This document shows, in pieces, positions 34,586 through 42,682 of a stretch of 64,000 nt of DNA (positions within the stretch are counted from its first letter, which is position 1; each line of letters begins with the position of its first letter). The stretch spans positions 868,001 through 932,000 of the forward strand of contig CAXXTQ010000001.1 of the NCBI GenBank assembly GCA_963665005.2. The letters run 5' to 3'. This DNA comes from G963665005 sp963665005. Its GTDB lineage: Bacteria; Bacillota; Clostridia; Christensenellales; SZUA-584. A program made the position numbers and the translations under genes. Below the pieces are notes generated by a model. It was not told where the DNA came from. It did not search any database and was given only the letters and a program-made list of their open reading frames with translations.

Positions 34586-35794
34586 ACGAAGACCCACAGG
34601 ACAGTCGTTCGAAACCAGCCCAATAAACGAGAAAGTATTGGTATACGGGAACGCCACAACGAGCGGAAAAATACGTCTTACAGCAACCCGGATGTTGTTC
34701 CCGCCATGAGCCATCTGAATGTGCATTTCAAGCAATGTGAAAGCACGTACAACCAGATGCTTGATAACATGCTGGAGAGCGGCGCTGTCAGCGCCAGAGG
34801 CCTCAAGCCGGACGCCAAGGTGTTCGGCGAATTGGTCTTTGACGTCAATACGGCCTACTTCGCGGAGCGGGGCGGATATGAATACGCCAAGCGGTTTTTT
34901 CAGGAAGCCTTCCACTTTGCCGAGAAAGAGATCGGGGCGGATTATATTCTGTCGGCGGTCATGCACGCCGATGAGCGCAACCGCTCGCTGTCCGAAGAAC
35001 TGGGCCGGGAGGTATACCACTACCATCTGCATGTGGTGTATATCCCCGTGGTAGATAAAGAGGTCAAGTGGTCAAAACGCTGCAAGGATAAAAGCCTTGT
35101 GGGGACAACCAAAGAGGTCATACATCAGATCAGCCACAGCAAGAAATGGGCGTTTGTTCCGGCGCTGGATGAACACGGTCAGCCTGCTCTGAGGAAAGAC
35201 GGGAAGCCGAAGCTCATACCCTCCTACAGCCTGTTGCAGGACAGGTTCTTTGAGCATATGCGCGCCGCCGGTTTCAAGGACTTTGAGCGCGGCGAGCGCG
35301 GCAGCACAGTGGAACATCTATCTGTTCTCGACTACAAGGTTCAGCAGGACAATGAGAAGCTGGCGCGTATCGAGCAAGAGGTGGAAACGCAGCAGAAAGA
35401 GCTGGCCGCTGTTTCCAAGCAGCTCACCGTCGAGTGGCATATTGGCAAGACATTTCATGCGCTTGAGGCACTGGGCCGGAAGAAGGTGTTTGGCAAGGTC
35501 ACGTTGTCCGAGAAGGATTTCAAGGAGGTGATATCGCTCGCAAAGGAAGGCGTTTTATCGCGCGGCAAAATTGAATCTATCAAGCAACAGTTACAGAGTG
35601 CAACCGCCCGGTTTTGGGATTTAGAGGATAAGTTCACTAAGCTGTTTATGAGCACGAAGAATTACAAAGACGCCATGCGGTTAGCGCCGGAAAGGGTTGA
35701 GGAGGTGTTATCAGACATCTTCCAAAAAGCAGAGAACGAAAGGACGCAAAGGCTGCCGCAACGCAGCCGGCAGTCCCGCGGCATAAGCCGCTAA
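34586..35794 (+). CDS. MobV-family relaxase (plasmid recombination/mobilisation protein, TnpZ-like)
   Basis: Nicking enzyme that starts conjugative transfer, about 402-420 aa. Motifs: RERHNERKNTSYSN, LNVHF, and the histidine triad YHYHLHVVYIPVV. A coiled coil follows from about residue 265. The start is unclear. The good ribosome site AAAGGAGG (34568-34575) is followed in frame only by GTA, ACC and ACG (34586), with no ATG/GTG/TTG. The in-frame TTGs at 34532 and 34562 lie before it, the first inside the promoter. ACG may be a mutated ATG. The gene heads a Tn4451-like module. Confidence 0.88.
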   Translation, partial: TKTHRTVVRNQPNKRESIGIRERHNERKNTSYSNPDVVPAMSHLNVHFKQCESTYNQMLDNMLESGAVSARGLKPDAKVFGELVFDVNTAYFAERGGYEYAKRFFQEAFHFAEKEIGADYILSAVMHADERNRSLSEELGREVYHYHLHVVYIPVVDKEVKWSKRCKDKSLVGTTKEVIHQISHSKKWAFVPALDEHGQPALRKDGKPKLIPSYSLLQDRFFEHMRAAGFKDFERGERGSTVEHLSVLDYKVQQDNEKLARIEQEVETQQKELAAVSKQLTVEWHIGKTFHALEALGRKKVFGKVTLSEKDFKEVISLAKEGVLSRGKIESIKQQLQSATARFWDLEDKFTKLFMSTKNYKDAMRLAPERVEEVLSDIFQKAENERTQRLPQRSRQSRGISR

Positions 35795-35826
35795 AAGAAC
35801 ATTGAAAATTTCATATGGAGGTCACG

Positions 35827-35874
35827 ATGAAGCACACAGCAAAGCCGTTCAGGAGCCGGATTGATGTCCGATAA
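35827..35874 (+). CDS. Possible 15-residue leader peptide
   Basis: ATG at 35827 has a strong TGGAGGT site 5 bases upstream, and reads MKHTAKPFRSRIDVR then stop. It overlaps the start of the next small gene at 35864, suggesting translational coupling rather than a functional peptide. Confidence 0.35.
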   Translation: MKHTAKPFRSRIDVR

Positions 35875-36040
35875 GAAACCGGCCCCGGAGGTTCCCGGCC
35901 ATGTGATCGAGTCATTTGCCCGCTGTATATATCCCGCCATACTGGCGTATTTTGAAAGTGAGGAAGGGCAAAAAGAATTTGCAGAGTGGAAGGAACGCAA
36001 GGAAACCGAGGTGGGGGAGAAAGCCCCGAAGCCTCAATAG
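35864..36040 (+). CDS. Small hypothetical protein of mobilisation module
   Basis: A 58-aa ORF, MSDKKPAPEVPG then HVIESFARCIYPAILAYFES and EEGQKEFAEWKERKE. Amphipathic helices and charged tail are like small proteins that follow relaxase genes in Clostridia elements. It has no own ribosome site but overlaps the leader ORF at 35827. A strong terminator begins right after its stop. Function unknown. Confidence 0.65.
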   Translation: MSDKKPAPEVPGHVIESFARCIYPAILAYFESEEGQKEFAEWKERKETEVGEKAPKPQ

Positions 36041-36080
36041 ATGGAAGGAGAGCCGACACCCGCGTCGGCTCTCCTTCCAT
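36041..36080 (+). terminator. Bidirectional rho-independent hairpin
   Basis: Perfect 17-base arms (36041-36057 and 36064-36080), ATGGAAGGAGAGCCGAC type, loop ACCCGC. It starts at the base after the small ORF stop and separates it from the converging Abi-like gene. Confidence 0.85.
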
Positions 36081-36097
36081 CTATTACTTCCATTTTA

Positions 36098-36943
36098 CTA
36101 TTTGTCAACAAGTTTATCTAACTCGCTGAGCAAGACAATTATATTCGCAACAGTTTTTATGGCAAAGGTAGCTTCTATTTTATTCATAACTTCATTATCA
36201 TGGGCAAAGCTCTCTTGGTTACGAACAAAATTATATTTGTCTAATATTGATATATTTGCTGACAATGCTTGCTTCGTAAAATCCGAATTAATTACCGTCT
36301 GGCAGGTTAAGTAGTTTTTTATCTTTCCAAGCAGACTATGTAAAGGTAACCCATTTCCTTTTTCGTCCTTTGATTTAAGGTTATATTTATTACATAAGTC
36401 CCTAAGAAAATTCATTGAAAATGTATGAAGCCGATCCAGCACAAGCTCGGGTTCATTGTTTTCAATAGACCGATTGATATCGGAAAGCAATAATTCAGAT
36501 TTCTCCTTGTTGAACTTTGGCAACAAAATATACGTATTTGATCGTCCTTTTTGCTCACCTTGACTATTAATCTCTTGAAGAGCCAACATATCAACTGCTT
36601 TAATAAGTAATTTTTTATCGTGGGCTAGTAGCACACCATTAATGGAATGCTGATGTGGCGGTACAGCAGGAACACAGTAATTTAGATATGCCTCATGTTC
36701 GCTTTTTGTCCACATCGTAAAAGAATTAACTTTTATGGTACTACCGAAGGCCTCAAGTTTAAATTCTTCAATTGAAGCCCCACTATAACTAAAGCCATTG
36801 ACTTCGAAATTTACGGACTCTTTTAGTTCGTTGCTTTGGTCTAAAGCTAAGAATGAGTTCTTCACCCAATTGTAAGCCTCAATGACTTCGCTATAATTTG
36901 ACAGTAAATTTATGCAGGGCACGTTATATGATAAATTAATCAT
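36098..36943 (-). CDS. Abortive-infection C-terminal (Abi-C)-like protein
   Basis: A 281-aa protein, probably a phage-defence factor. The C-terminal ~80 residues (KYNFVRNQESFAHDNEVMNKIEATFAIKTVANIIVLLSEL) resemble the Abi-C domain, a HEPN-like fold with the RNxxxxxH pattern of HEPN RNases. The N-terminal ~200 residues have no recognised domain. It is a single gene in a base-composition valley between the mobilisation module and the tnpV remnant, typical cargo. Defence activity is inference. Confidence 0.7.
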   Translation of the reverse strand: MINLSYNVPCINLLSNYSEVIEAYNWVKNSFLALDQSNELKESVNFEVNGFSYSGASIEEFKLEAFGSTIKVNSFTMWTKSEHEAYLNYCVPAVPPHQHSINGVLLAHDKKLLIKAVDMLALQEINSQGEQKGRSNTYILLPKFNKEKSELLLSDINRSIENNEPELVLDRLHTFSMNFLRDLCNKYNLKSKDEKGNGLPLHSLLGKIKNYLTCQTVINSDFTKQALSANISILDKYNFVRNQESFAHDNEVMNKIEATFAIKTVANIIVLLSELDKLVDK

Positions 36944-37013
36944 TATTTTCCCAAATCCTATATTTTAGTATACCTTATATTAGCATACATATTAATGGAG
37001 TACCACGTCTTTA

Positions 37014-37318
37014 TTATGCATATATAACCTGGTGTAATATGATTTCCTCAGCCTGCACTTTGACAGCGTTCATAGCTCTCACCCAAGCTAACTGGTCACG
37101 CGCTTTCAGTTCCTCGGTGATGCCCTGCCTGCGCGCTATCTGCTGGGTCAAGTTCCATATACTTTCTTTAGTGCGGTCGTTTATCTCGATAAGGTATTCC
37201 TCCAGACCAGCCACGAAAAGAAGCTGGGTGTATAGCTCTTGTCGTTCCTGCTTGATAAATGCCAGCCGCATCCTGCCGTACCGGCTGATTCTCGATGTGT
37301 TGCATAATCTTTTTTCAT
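37014..37318 (-). pseudogene. Broken tnpV-like gene (Tn4451-type)
   Basis: The C-terminal part of a TnpV protein is intact: YGRMRLAFIKQERQELY, LVVAGLEEYLIEINDRTK-like segment, GITEELKARDQLAWVRAMN and AEEIILHQVIYA. The start with GGAGGT (ATG at 37318) is in another frame (MKKDYATHRES), and only a few codons separate it from RYGRMR, whereas intact homologues have a longer N-terminus. A deletion or frameshift has broken the gene. TnpV is thought to act as an excision factor in Tn4451, so the element may no longer move. Confidence 0.75.
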
Positions 37319-37360
37319 TTTAATACCTCCGTTTTTTATTAAGAGGTGCCAAATAAAGAA

Positions 37361-37405
37361 CAAATCCGAACGCCTCTCCAATAAAGAAGAGTGGGTTCGG
37401 ATTTG
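37361..37405 (-). terminator. Hairpin downstream of tRNA-Ala
   Basis: CAAATCCGAAC (37361-37371) and GTTCGGATTTG (37395-37405) pair perfectly; an inner CCTCT/AGAG pairing extends it. It lies 7 bases beyond the tRNA 3' end, with the CAAAT/ATTTG ends giving a weak T tract on the minus strand. Confidence 0.7.
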
Positions 37406-37412
37406 ATTTGTG

Positions 37413-37489
37413 TGGTGGAGAATACGAGACTCGAACTCGTGACCTCCTGACTGCCAGTCAGGCACTCTAGCCAACTGAGCTAATCCCCC
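37413..37489 (-). tRNA. tRNA-Ala (anticodon GGC)
   Basis: Minus-strand cloverleaf of 77 bases with encoded CCA. Acceptor GGGGGAT pairs with ATTCTCC and holds the G3-U70 pair that marks alanine tRNAs. D arm TAGCTCAGTTGGCTAGA, anticodon stem CCTGA/TCAGG with loop CTGGCAG (anticodon GGC), T arm with GTTCGAGTC. Its 3' end faces the mobile region, the usual orientation for an integration site; the gene is intact. Confidence 0.96.
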
Positions 37490-37636
37490 AAGCTTTATAT
37501 TCTGATACCACACAATTCTAATATTTATGCGATAGTCTGTCAACCGCAAATTTGGTTTTAAATGAATTGCTTTAAAAAGCATTATATGAATATCTTATTA
37601 TCATTTGTACAATCATACTGTCTTTTGCCAGAGCTA

Positions 37637-37666
37637 TTGACCGCGCTGTTGTTCGTGTGTTATTCT
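37637..37666 (+). promoter_or_regulatory. Candidate promoter of B12 riboswitch transcript
   Basis: TTGACC (37637-37642), 18-base spacer, TATTCT (37661-37666). Start would be near 37673, just before the riboswitch. Confidence 0.45.
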
Positions 37667-37687
37667 TAGAAAAATTAAATAGAAACT

Positions 37688-37850
37688 TTTTGGTGCCTGT
37701 AGCTAAGGATAATAGGGAAAACGGTTAAATGCCGTTGCAGCCCCCGCTACCGTAAGGCAGACCATAAAGACGATATGCCACTAAAGAGCAACTCTTTGGG
37801 AAGGTGTCTTATATGGAATGAAACCGAGCCGGTAAACCTGCCAAAAAGTT
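37688..37850 (+). ncRNA. Cobalamin riboswitch
   Basis: Leader RNA with the adenosylcobalamin-aptamer pattern: GGTGCCTGTAGCTAAGG, AATAGGGAA, GCAGCCCCCGCTACCGTAAGG, the P-stem TATGCCACTAAAG with GGGAAGG, and the near-consensus GAAACCGAGCCGGTAAACCTGCC. It controls the btuF-like operon that follows, most likely by a downstream terminator (37928-37950) or by sequestering the ribosome site, lowering uptake when B12 is plentiful. Confidence 0.93.
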
Positions 37851-37927
37851 TTTGTCGAGATTTCTTCGGAGGGAAGATGGAAGACGACCGCTAAAATATC
37901 TGCGGTATGGACGCCGGAAAGACTTCG

Positions 37928-37955
37928 AACGCTTGAGGCGTTTTTGTTTTTTTGG
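37928..37955 (+). terminator. Terminator hairpin in btu leader
   Basis: AACGCT-TGA-GGCGTT at 37928-37942, then a T-rich tract to 37953. It lies between the riboswitch and the gene at 38007 and is the likely expression platform. Confidence 0.7.
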
Positions 37956-38006
37956 AAAGCTTTTTTTATCTTTTCTTCGTTGTAAAAAAAGCGGAGGATT
38001 AAACGA

Positions 38007-38957
38007 ATGAAAAAAATTACACTACTTTTATTGGCGGCGATTCTGGCGATGGGTATGCTTTTCGGCTGCGCACCGCAAGAAACGATGGAAGCGGAAAATG
38101 AGACGGCAACGGCACAAACGCCTGTGCCAAAAGATCTGTTAGACGAGGATACAGACGCGCTTGGCAATGAGGTAAATGAGGCAGAAACGCAGCAGGCGCA
38201 GGAGCTTAACATAGTTTCTACAACGCCCAGCTCGACAGAAATACTCTTTGCCTTAGGGTGCGGAGAAAGTATTGTAGGAATTGACGGAAGCTCTGATTAC
38301 CCAGAGCAAACGGCGGATATTGAAAAGGTCGGCGACTTCAATGGCTTTGATATAGAAAAGGTAATAGCGCTCGAGCCGGATGTCGTGTTTGCCGGAAACG
38401 GGCTTCAGGCTGAACTAATACAAACCCTGCAAGATGCAGGTTTGAATGTAATCGCGACTGAAGCCACGTATTATGAAGACATAGCGGCAAGCATAACGCT
38501 TATCGGCAAGGCAGTCGGCAAAGAGGCAGAGGCTAAAAAACTTAACGATGAAATTGCCGCAGCTGAAAAAGTTATCACTGACAAAGCGGCAGAGATAGAA
38601 ACAAAACCTACCGTTTACTATGTTATGGGTATAGGCGAATACGGAAACTGGACATCGGGGCAAGGCAGCTTTATAAATACTGTTATGGAGATGGCTGGGG
38701 GAGTATGCGTTACTGCAGGTTCAGAGGCTGAATGGATGAAATACCCTCTTGAAGATTTGGCCGTCGATGACCCCGACATATTGATTGTCAGCCAAAACGT
38801 AGCGGAGCAAGACCTTCTTGCCGACCCGGGCTATAAAGATTTGACCGCCGTCAAAAACGGTACATATTATTTTATTAATCCTGACCTTAGCGAAAGGCCG
38901 GGGCCAAGGATCACGCAGGCTCTTGAAATAATACAAGGATATATAATAGGAGAATAA
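38007..38957 (+). CDS. btuF: Vitamin B12 ABC transporter substrate-binding lipoprotein (BtuF-like)
   Basis: Extracellular receptor for cobalamin-type ligands, 316 aa. Lipobox MLFGC (Cys21), acidic linker to ~68, then a type-3 helical-backbone binding fold: IVSTTPSSTEILFALGCGESIVGID, VGDFNGFDIEKVIALEPDVVF, and a C-terminal lobe ending in RPGPRITQALE. GCGGAGG precedes ATG. The cobalamin riboswitch upstream and the btuC/D genes after it give the ligand; homologues for haem or siderophores look alike. Confidence 0.92.
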   Translation: MKKITLLLLAAILAMGMLFGCAPQETMEAENETATAQTPVPKDLLDEDTDALGNEVNEAETQQAQELNIVSTTPSSTEILFALGCGESIVGIDGSSDYPEQTADIEKVGDFNGFDIEKVIALEPDVVFAGNGLQAELIQTLQDAGLNVIATEATYYEDIAASITLIGKAVGKEAEAKKLNDEIAAAEKVITDKAAEIETKPTVYYVMGIGEYGNWTSGQGSFINTVMEMAGGVCVTAGSEAEWMKYPLEDLAVDDPDILIVSQNVAEQDLLADPGYKDLTAVKNGTYYFINPDLSERPGPRITQALEIIQGYIIGE

Positions 38958-38961
38958 CTAT

Positions 38962-39975
38962 TTGAAAAACCCGCAATCGAAAAATATAAGTTTCACGTTT
39001 GCCGTAATGCTGCCGCTCGGAATAGCCGCGTTTGCTGCCGCGTTTCTTTTCGGCAGCTCGGGCGTCAGTCTTTCCGGGCTTATCGAGCTTATAAACGGTA
39101 CGGCAGAAAACAACGTGAGTATAATATTTTTTAATCTGCGGCTGCCAAGAGCGCTGCTCGCTTTTGCATCGGGCGGTGCTCTTAGCATAGCGGGGGCATG
39201 CCTTCAGGGCATGTTCAAAAACCCTATGGCCGATTCTTATGTTATCGGCGTAAGCTCGGGTGCTGCGCTCGGCGCAACACTCGCAATAGCTTTCGGGGGA
39301 TCGATGGCGTTTTTAGGGTTTGGAACGGTAACTATATTCGCGTTTATAGGCGCGCTTTTATCCGTATTTATAGTATACAATCTTGCAAAAATAAAAGGCA
39401 AAGTATCTACATTTTCTCTTTTATTATCGGGAATTGCAGTCAGCGCGCTCGCGTCTGCTCTTGTTTACTGCGTAATGATATTGTTCCGGGATAAGATGGA
39501 ACACATCGTTATGTGGACTATGGGAAGTTTTTCTTCGCCATCATGGGAAAAGGTGGCGGTCGTGCTTCCGGTAATGATTGTTTCAAGTGCGCTTTGTTTG
39601 TTTTATGCCAAAGATTTAAATATTATGCTTCAGGGCGACGAGGCGGCAAGGCATCTCGGTGTAGATTCTGCAAAGGTGCGCAGAAGCCTTATAATTATAA
39701 CGACTCTGGCAGCAGCGGCTGCCGTTTCGGTAAGCGGAATAATAGGCTTTGTCGGGCTTATAGTACCTCATATACTGCGGCTAATAATAGGCCCAGACCA
39801 CAGGAAGCTGCTCATTTACTCTTTCTTCGGCGGAGGTATATTTTTGCTTCTTGCCGATACCTTGGCGCGTATATTACTGGATGGACAGGAGATACCAGTG
39901 GGCGTCATTACCGCAGTTATCGGAGTACCGTTCTTTTTATATCTGCTTCGCCGCGGAAAGAAGGTAACTAAATGA
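38962..39975 (+). CDS. btuC: B12/iron-type ABC transporter permease (BtuC/FecCD family)
   Basis: Membrane subunit, 337 aa with about nine helices. FecCD markers: LRLPRALLAFASGGALSIAGACLQGMFKNPMADSYVIGVSSGAALGA-type region, GDEAARHLGVD and VSGIIGFVGLIVPHILRLIIGPDHR. The start is TTG at 38962, 4 bases after the previous stop; AGGAGAA precedes it. Overlaps the ATPase gene by 4 bases. Confidence 0.94.
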   Translation: MKNPQSKNISFTFAVMLPLGIAAFAAAFLFGSSGVSLSGLIELINGTAENNVSIIFFNLRLPRALLAFASGGALSIAGACLQGMFKNPMADSYVIGVSSGAALGATLAIAFGGSMAFLGFGTVTIFAFIGALLSVFIVYNLAKIKGKVSTFSLLLSGIAVSALASALVYCVMILFRDKMEHIVMWTMGSFSSPSWEKVAVVLPVMIVSSALCLFYAKDLNIMLQGDEAARHLGVDSAKVRRSLIIITTLAAAAAVSVSGIIGFVGLIVPHILRLIIGPDHRKLLIYSFFGGGIFLLLADTLARILLDGQEIPVGVITAVIGVPFFLYLLRRGKKVTK

Positions 39976-40754
39976 GCGTTATCGATATCCGCGGCATATC
40001 ATATTCATATACGCCCGAAAAACGCGCCCTTAACGGCGTAAGCCTTTTAGTCCCCGAAGGAAATTTCTGCGGTATAATAGGGCCTAACGGTTCGGGGAAA
40101 ACAACGCTGCTCAAATGTATATCCGGTTACCTTGCGGCAGACGAGGGGCAGGTTTTGATAGGCGGTAAGAACATCAAAAAATTCTCTACCCGCGAAATTG
40201 CAAAGGCTATGGCGCTTGTGCAGCAGCACGCATCTTTGGAATACGACTTTACCGTAATGGATATTGTTATCACTGGAAGAAATCCGCATATCAAAAGACT
40301 GCGGTCGGAAACAAAAGAAGATTACGCTATAGCGCACAATGCTCTAGAAAAAGCGGGTATACACCATCTCAAAGACAGGCTTGTGACAGAGCTTTCAGGC
40401 GGCGAATGGCAGATGATGATACTGGCTCGCGCGCTTTGCCAGCAGGCGGATATAATGCTTTTAGACGAGCCCACAGCCGGGCTTGACATAAAACACAAGG
40501 CAGGCATAATGTCGGCGGTAAAACGGCTTACACGGCAGCAGGGCATATCGGTGGTGTGCGTGCTTCACGATTTGAATTTAGCCATGTCGTTTTGTGAGCA
40601 GATAGTGCTTTTAAAAAACGGAGAAGTTTTTGCGCACGGAGTTCCCGAGGCCGTGCTTACAAAAAGCAATCTTGAGACTGTCTATGAAACAAAGATAAAC
40701 ATAGTGCGCCAAAACGGCGGCACTTTCATACTGCCCGAATTAGGCGAAAGATAA
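39972..40754 (+). CDS. btuD: B12/iron-type ABC transporter ATP-binding protein (BtuD-like)
   Basis: Cytoplasmic ATPase, 260 aa. Walker A GPNGSGKTTLLK, Q-loop LVQQH, signature LSGGEWQMM (Q for the usual second residue pattern), Walker B IMLLDEPTAGLD and switch VLHDLNLA. Completes btuF-C-D. A terminator at 40777-40832 ends the operon. Confidence 0.94.
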   Translation: MSVIDIRGISYSYTPEKRALNGVSLLVPEGNFCGIIGPNGSGKTTLLKCISGYLAADEGQVLIGGKNIKKFSTREIAKAMALVQQHASLEYDFTVMDIVITGRNPHIKRLRSETKEDYAIAHNALEKAGIHHLKDRLVTELSGGEWQMMILARALCQQADIMLLDEPTAGLDIKHKAGIMSAVKRLTRQQGISVVCVLHDLNLAMSFCEQIVLLKNGEVFAHGVPEAVLTKSNLETVYETKINIVRQNGGTFILPELGER

Positions 40755-40776
40755 AAGTTAAAAACATCCTTATTAT

Positions 40777-40832
40777 AAAAGGCTTTTGGTATATGCGAAA
40801 CGCTTTACATATCCATTGAATAGCCTTTTTAT
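40777..40832 (+). terminator. Terminator of btu operon
   Basis: AAAAGGCT (40777-40784) pairs with AGCCTTTT (40822-40829), and TATATG/CATATC pair inside; TTATTT follows. A long, bulged but T-tailed hairpin. Confidence 0.7.
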
Positions 40833-40895
40833 TTATGTTATACTGACACACGTATCAATAAGATAAAAAGAGCAAGGCTTAAGGAGAAAATTTCT

Positions 40896-42593
40896 ATGAG
40901 AATGTCATCAATGCTTTTTTCTACACAGAGAGAAGTGCCGTCGGAAGCGGAAGCGCAGAGCCATGTGCTGCTTATAAAAGCCGGCATGATAAGAAGGCTT
41001 GCCGCAGGCGTATACGCGCTTATGCCGCTTGGCTTTCGTGTGTTTAAAAAGATAGAAAATATTATACGAGAAGAGATGGACGCTGCGGGAGCGCAGGAAC
41101 TTATAATGTCCGCTCTTTTACCCGCCGAATATTATCAGGAATCGGGAAGATGGGATGTCTTTGGTACAGAGATGATAAAATTCAAAGACAGAAACAAAAG
41201 AGATTTCTGCCTCGGGCCGACGCATGAAGAAATTTTTGCGTTTGTGCTCCGACAGGAGCTCCAGTCTTATAAATCAATGCCTAAAACTATGTACCAGATA
41301 CAGAACAAATACCGTGACGAACGCAGGCCGCGCTTTGGTATGATAAGATGCCGCGAGTTTGTTATGAAAGACGCTTATTCTTTTGATGTGGACGAAGCGG
41401 GGCTGGATGTATCTTATAAAAAGATGCACGAGGCTTATTGCAAAGTTTTTGACAGATGCGGCTTAGAATACGTAGTTGTGGACGCGGACAGCGGCGCAAT
41501 GGGCGGATCGGGTTCACAGGAGTTTATGGTAATGTCCGAGATAGGCGACGATGTCGTTGCCACATGTTCGGCATGCGGATACGCTGCGAACAGCGAGCTT
41601 GCGGCGTGCCCCGATTCGCAAGCGGCGAAAGAAGCGCAGGAGAGCATGGAAAAAGTTCATACGCCTAATGCCGGGACCATAGAAGAACTTGTCGGATTTT
41701 TCAGTTACGGAGCGGATAAATTCGCCAAGACGCTTTTGTATAACGCGGACGGCAGCATTATAGCGGCTATGGTAAGAGGGGACAGGGAGATTAACGAAAC
41801 CAAGCTGCAAAACTTTTTAGGGTGCGCTAACCTAGACCTTGCGAGCGCGGAAGACGTTCAAAAAGCGACGGGTGCCCGGGTCGGATTTGCCGGGCCTGTG
41901 GGTATAAAAGCGGACAGAGTCATTGCTGATGAAGAGATACTCGGCATGAGTAATTTTCTAGTCGGCGCAAACGAAACGGATTACCATTATAAAGGTGTTA
42001 ATTATAAAAGAGATTTTGAGGCAGACGATATAGCCGATATACGCCTTATAGAAAAAGGCGACCCGTGCCCTGTCTGCGGAGCGGATATAGAGCTTGCGCA
42101 TGCTATAGAAGTCGGGCATATATTCAAGCTGGGCACAAAATACAGCGTGGCTATGGGGTGCACGTTCCTTGACCAAAATGCCAAAGAAAAGCCGTGTATT
42201 ATGGGAAGCTACGGAATTGGGCTCAATCGTACAATGCAGGCTATCATAGAAAAATCATACGACGAAGACGGCATAATCTGGCCGGACAGCGTGGCTCCGT
42301 ATAATGTGATAATTATTCCTGTGAGCGCCGCGAACGAGCAGCAGATGGCTCTTGCGGACAAGATTTATAATGAGCTTATCGGCCTTGGAATAGAAACACT
42401 TATAGACGACAGGGATGAACGTGCGGGAGTTAAATTCAAAGACGCCGATTTGATAGGCATTCCTCATAGAATAACTATCGGGCGAAGAGCGGCCGAAGGG
42501 TTTGTTGAATATAAGCCGCGTGCTTCAAGCGAAAAAGAAGATATGAGCGCCGATGAGGCGGTTAAGAAAATCACGGATATTTTAAAAGGATAA
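40896..42593 (+). CDS. proS: Proline--tRNA ligase (bacterial type, with editing domain)
   Basis: Class II aminoacyl-tRNA synthetase, 565 aa, that charges tRNA-Pro. Motif 2 FRDERRPRFGMIRCREFVMKDAYSFD-type (here YRDERRPRFGM) and motif 3 SYGIGLNRTMQAIIE are clear; the inserted YbaK-like editing domain lies between ~225 and 385 (TCSACGYAANSE, FLVGANETDYHYKG). The C-terminal anticodon domain begins with VAPYNVIIIPVS. ATG follows AAGGAG. No T-box motif is seen upstream. Confidence 0.97.
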   Translation: MRMSSMLFSTQREVPSEAEAQSHVLLIKAGMIRRLAAGVYALMPLGFRVFKKIENIIREEMDAAGAQELIMSALLPAEYYQESGRWDVFGTEMIKFKDRNKRDFCLGPTHEEIFAFVLRQELQSYKSMPKTMYQIQNKYRDERRPRFGMIRCREFVMKDAYSFDVDEAGLDVSYKKMHEAYCKVFDRCGLEYVVVDADSGAMGGSGSQEFMVMSEIGDDVVATCSACGYAANSELAACPDSQAAKEAQESMEKVHTPNAGTIEELVGFFSYGADKFAKTLLYNADGSIIAAMVRGDREINETKLQNFLGCANLDLASAEDVQKATGARVGFAGPVGIKADRVIADEEILGMSNFLVGANETDYHYKGVNYKRDFEADDIADIRLIEKGDPCPVCGADIELAHAIEVGHIFKLGTKYSVAMGCTFLDQNAKEKPCIMGSYGIGLNRTMQAIIEKSYDEDGIIWPDSVAPYNVIIIPVSAANEQQMALADKIYNELIGLGIETLIDDRDERAGVKFKDADLIGIPHRITIGRRAAEGFVEYKPRASSEKEDMSADEAVKKITDILKG

Positions 42594-42609
42594 GAAGACT
42601 ATTTGAACG

Positions 42610-42636
42610 AGGCTCTTTAAAAAGGGCCTTTTTTCT
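42610..42636 (+). terminator. Terminator of proS
   Basis: AGGCTCT (42610-42616) pairs with AGGGCCT (42623-42629) with one G-U pair, followed by TTTTTCT. Confidence 0.8.
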
Positions 42637-42653
42637 ATAATTATTTTTATATA

Positions 42654-42682
42654 AGAAAAACCACAGCAAACGCTGCGGTTCT
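42654..42682 (-). terminator. Terminator of antisense c-di-GMP riboswitch RNA
   Basis: Minus strand: CCGCAGC-GTTT-GCTGTGG then TTTTTCTT. Ends the RNA that contains the riboswitch at 42913-43003 and leaves a transcript of about 400 bases. Confidence 0.85.

Noticed and set aside
37361..37405. Duplicated tRNA fragment as element end
   Set aside because: The repeat is a terminator hairpin; it does not match the tRNA sequence.
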